This document shows, one piece after another, positions 6,569 to 8,287 of a DNA stretch of 8,287 nucleotides. The DNA lies in assembly GCA_012515365.1 (NCBI GenBank), contig JAAYYM010000693.1, positions 1-8,287 of the forward strand, in the 5' to 3' direction. Position 1 is the first letter of the stretch, and every line of letters begins with the position of its first letter. The position numbers and the translations under genes are program-made. The stretch is from Clostridia bacterium (GTDB taxonomy: Bacteria; Bacillota_A; Clostridia; Lachnospirales; Lachnospiraceae). Below the pieces are notes generated by a model, which was not told the origin of the DNA, did no database searches, and saw nothing but the letters and a program-made list of their open reading frames with translations.

Positions 6569-8104
6569 TTATACAGCTCCGATGCTCTCATTATTAACAG
6601 GAAGTACCTTCATTGTATCTCGATCCGTAAAAGAAGCGTCGCTGCTTCTCAGATCAATAATCGGTCCGCCTGTTCCTTCTACATACGCTTTTGTGATTGT
6701 CACTCTTCCGATCGAATCATCCTTTGGAATCTCATACATAATATCAAGCATAAATTCTTCGATGATCGAACGCAGTGCTCTGGCTCCGGTGTCCTGCTCC
6801 AATGCCTTCTTCGCAATTGCTTCCAGTGCATCATCATCAAATTCCAATTTGACTTCATCAAATGCAAGCAGCTTCTGATATTGTTTTAAAATTGCATCCT
6901 TCGGCTTACTCAATATTTCAACCATCATTTCTTCATTGAGTCCTTCCAGGGTAAAAATCATGGGAAGTCGTCCAATAAATTCCGGAATCATACCGAATTT
7001 CTTAATGTCCTCGACCTTCACTTCACGTAAAATATCCTTACGTTTATCTAATGTATCCTTAAGTTCAGCATTAAAGCCTATCGATGTCTTTTTTCTCAAT
7101 CTTTGCTTGATCACTTCATCCAGATCCGGGAAAGCACCACCGCATATAAACAGAATATTTTTTGTATTAATAGTTGTTAAAGGTACCATTGCATTTTTAC
7201 TTGTAGCACCTACAGGAACTTCTACCTCACTACCCTCTAACAGCTTCAATAACCCCTGCTGTACACTCTCACCGCTGACATCTCTGGAATGTGTATCCTT
7301 TTTCTTTGCCAGCTTATCAATTTCATCAATAAAAATAATGCCTTGCTCTGCACGATCTACATCATTATCTGCTGCTGCCAGCAGTTTTGATAAAACACTT
7401 TCTATATCATCACCGATATAACCTGCCTCTGTAAGCGATGTTGCATCTGAAATTGCCAATGGAACATCCAATAATTTTGCAAGTGTTTTTATCAGATATG
7501 TCTTACCACAACCGGTTGGTCCGATCATCAGCATATTCGATTTATCGATTTCGACCTTAGCCAGATTTTCACTAAGCCCCATGTCCTCTGCTTCGGCTGC
7601 CACTCGTTTATAATGATTATAAATAGCTACTGAAATTACTTTTTTGGCGTGCTCCTGGCCAATCACATATTCATCCAGACTTGCCTTTATTTTATGTGGC
7701 TGAGGAATATTCTTAATATCAATAATCGGTTTTGCTTTTTCTCCGTCATTCTTCTTTTTCTTTACCTTCTGTCTGGATCCGGTTCCCATCATATTCTGTA
7801 AGTCTGCCAGATTTAAGAAACTGATATTGGGTATTTTACTCGGATTATCTGTTTTTGGTGTTTCTTCCTCTTCTTTTTCATCATCCTTTGACTCAGAGGA
7901 AGTCTCCACAGACGCAGCAGGGTTGACTGTCAGATCACGCAAAATATTCTGATAATCCATGGAAGACATGGTATCCATGGTTTTATGCATACAGTCTGCG
8001 CAGACACAGATATCATTTGGTAATTTAAACATTTTTCCTGCTGTGTGCTCCGGTCTGTGACATAAATAACAGATTTCTTCGTATTCTTTATCCATTTCTG
8101 ACAT
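6569..8104 (-). CDS. clpX: ClpX-type AAA+ protease unfoldase subunit, long variant lacking the RKH loop
   Basis: ClpX is a hexameric ATPase that unfolds proteins and feeds them to ClpP. This one has 511 residues against about 420-430 usually. It has a zinc-finger domain (C12-x2-C15 and C35-x2-C38) and a long linker (about 40-128) with an acidic stretch (KDDEKEEEE, 73-81) then a basic one (KVKKKK, 113-118). The AAA+ core has Walker A GPTGCGKT (195-202), pore loop AGYIGDD (227-233; usually GYVG), Walker B IIFIDEID (256-263), GESVQQGLLKLLEG (278-291), sensor 1 near N316, SIGF (341-344, ClpP-docking IGF loop kept), and sensor 2 GARALR (440-445). Where standard ClpX has GGRKHP (RKH pore loop), this protein reads GATSKNAM (299-306). 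A tail of about 25 residues extends past the usual end. AAAGGAG sits 6 nt before the ATG. There is no clpP, tig or lon alongside, so it is probably a second, specialised ClpX. Confidence 0.93.
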   Translation of the reverse strand: MSEMDKEYEEICYLCHRPEHTAGKMFKLPNDICVCADCMHKTMDTMSSMDYQNILRDLTVNPAASVETSSESKDDEKEEEETPKTDNPSKIPNISFLNLADLQNMMGTGSRQKVKKKKNDGEKAKPIIDIKNIPQPHKIKASLDEYVIGQEHAKKVISVAIYNHYKRVAAEAEDMGLSENLAKVEIDKSNMLMIGPTGCGKTYLIKTLAKLLDVPLAISDATSLTEAGYIGDDIESVLSKLLAAADNDVDRAEQGIIFIDEIDKLAKKKDTHSRDVSGESVQQGLLKLLEGSEVEVPVGATSKNAMVPLTTINTKNILFICGGAFPDLDEVIKQRLRKKTSIGFNAELKDTLDKRKDILREVKVEDIKKFGMIPEFIGRLPMIFTLEGLNEEMMVEILSKPKDAILKQYQKLLAFDEVKLEFDDDALEAIAKKALEQDTGARALRSIIEEFMLDIMYEIPKDDSIGRVTITKAYVEGTGGPIIDLRSSDASFTDRDTMKVLPVNNESIGAV

Positions 8105-8136
8105 ATATTACTCCTTTACAGATGTTCATTCTTATA

Positions 8137-8170
8137 AATAAAGAGAGTCTGATAAATGGCTCTCTTTATT
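8137..8170 (-). terminator. Hairpin terminator between the HtrA-like gene and clpX
   Basis: AATAAAGAGAG (8137-8147) and CTCTCTTTATT (8160-8170) are perfect 11-bp inverted arms around a 12-base loop. The hairpin begins 7 nt beyond the stop codon of the upstream gene and its distal part is T-rich (CTCTTTATTTAT on the minus strand). The T-run is broken, so termination may be partial and some transcripts may continue into clpX. A TATAAG (8131-8136) just below could serve as a clpX -10 box, but I see no matching -35. Confidence 0.7.
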
Positions 8171-8177
8171 CTGTATT

Positions 8178-8287
8178 TTATGAATTTTGATTTTCTTTAC
8201 TTCCAAGTGTGACTGTGACCTTTTCTTCTCTATACTGGTCACCATCCGCACGTTTTATCGTAACATCTATTGTAGTACCTGCCGGAT
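8178..8287 (-). CDS. HtrA/DegP-like serine protease, C-terminal end of PDZ domain (partial)
   Basis: Only the last 35 codons are in the window, ending at the TAA at 8178. The piece PAGTTIDVTIKRADGDQYRE followed by EKVTVTLGSKENQNS has the pattern of the final strands of a PDZ domain in trypsin-like HtrA proteases: a Pro/Ala-Gly turn, a strand ending in KR, an acidic turn, then a strand ending in TLG and a short polar tail. HtrA proteins are envelope proteases that act on misfolded proteins. The identification rests on this short tail alone. Another PDZ protein such as a site-2 or C-terminal processing protease is possible. A hairpin follows within 7 nt. Confidence 0.62.
   Translation of the reverse strand, partial: PAGTTIDVTIKRADGDQYREEKVTVTLGSKENQNS

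Noticed and set aside
6519..6889. Two overlapping plus-strand open frames opposite the clpX 3' end
   Set aside because: Both are Ser- or Ile-rich translations opposite a conserved gene, begin in or next to the terminator hairpin, and have no family motif.
6936..7421. 161-codon open frame on the plus strand inside clpX
   Set aside because: It is antisense to strongly conserved AAA+ core sequence, has a low-complexity Ser/Leu-rich product, and is best explained as a shadow of clpX codon use.
1..8287. Mobile element, CRISPR array, tRNA or rRNA
   Set aside because: I saw no transposase or integrase, no spaced direct repeats, no tRNA-like cloverleaf and no rRNA segment. The region reads as ordinary core chromosome with unusual gene variants.

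Overview
This window looks like chromosomal DNA from a low-GC, anaerobic, probably spore-forming Firmicute of the Clostridia, most likely Lachnospiraceae-like. The grounds are AT-rich intergenic DNA with consensus sigma-A promoters, strong Shine-Dalgarno sites, a cytoplasmic Csp-like subtilase, and a cysteine-bearing Rrf2 regulator next to cysK. The assignment is inferred from gene types only. No rRNA, tRNA, insertion sequence, CRISPR array or prophage gene was seen.

All genes except one are on the minus strand, so transcription runs from high to low coordinates. At the right edge is the C-terminal end of a PDZ-type (HtrA/DegP-like) serine protease, closed by a hairpin. Next is a ClpX-type AAA+ unfoldase of 511 residues with unusual features, and a strong terminator. 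A subtilisin-family (S8, Csp-like) protease follows, whose catalytic serine position is a cysteine. A small divergent signal peptidase II (LspA-like) gene on the plus strand converges on it, with only 11 bases between the two stop codons. These four neighbours are all proteases or protease components, which may be meaningful or may be chance.

The left half starts with cysK (O-acetylserine sulfhydrylase), which has its own near-perfect promoter and a small operator-like dyad. A second perfect TTGACA/17/TATAAT promoter then drives a compact operon: an Rrf2-family regulator with four cysteines, an MBOAT O-acyltransferase (AlgI/DltB type), an SGNH/AlgJ-like partner protein, and the first 64 codons of a membrane protein that runs off the left edge. 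These genes overlap or nearly touch (11-nt overlap, 6 to 18-nt gap, 11-nt overlap), so they are probably co-translated. A 14-bp-arm perfect palindrome overlaps the -10 box and start point of this operon and is a strong operator candidate.

The cysK and rrf2 genes together suggest sensing of cysteine, sulfur or Fe-S status, as in the known CymR-CysK pair of Bacillus. Here the regulator is also wired to a cell-surface polysaccharide O-acylation module, which is the most unusual feature of the left half. In the right half, the best leads are the Cys-for-Ser subtilase, the ClpX-like protein lacking the RKH pore loop, and a terminator whose 3' arm contains the only visible ribosome binding site of the subtilase.
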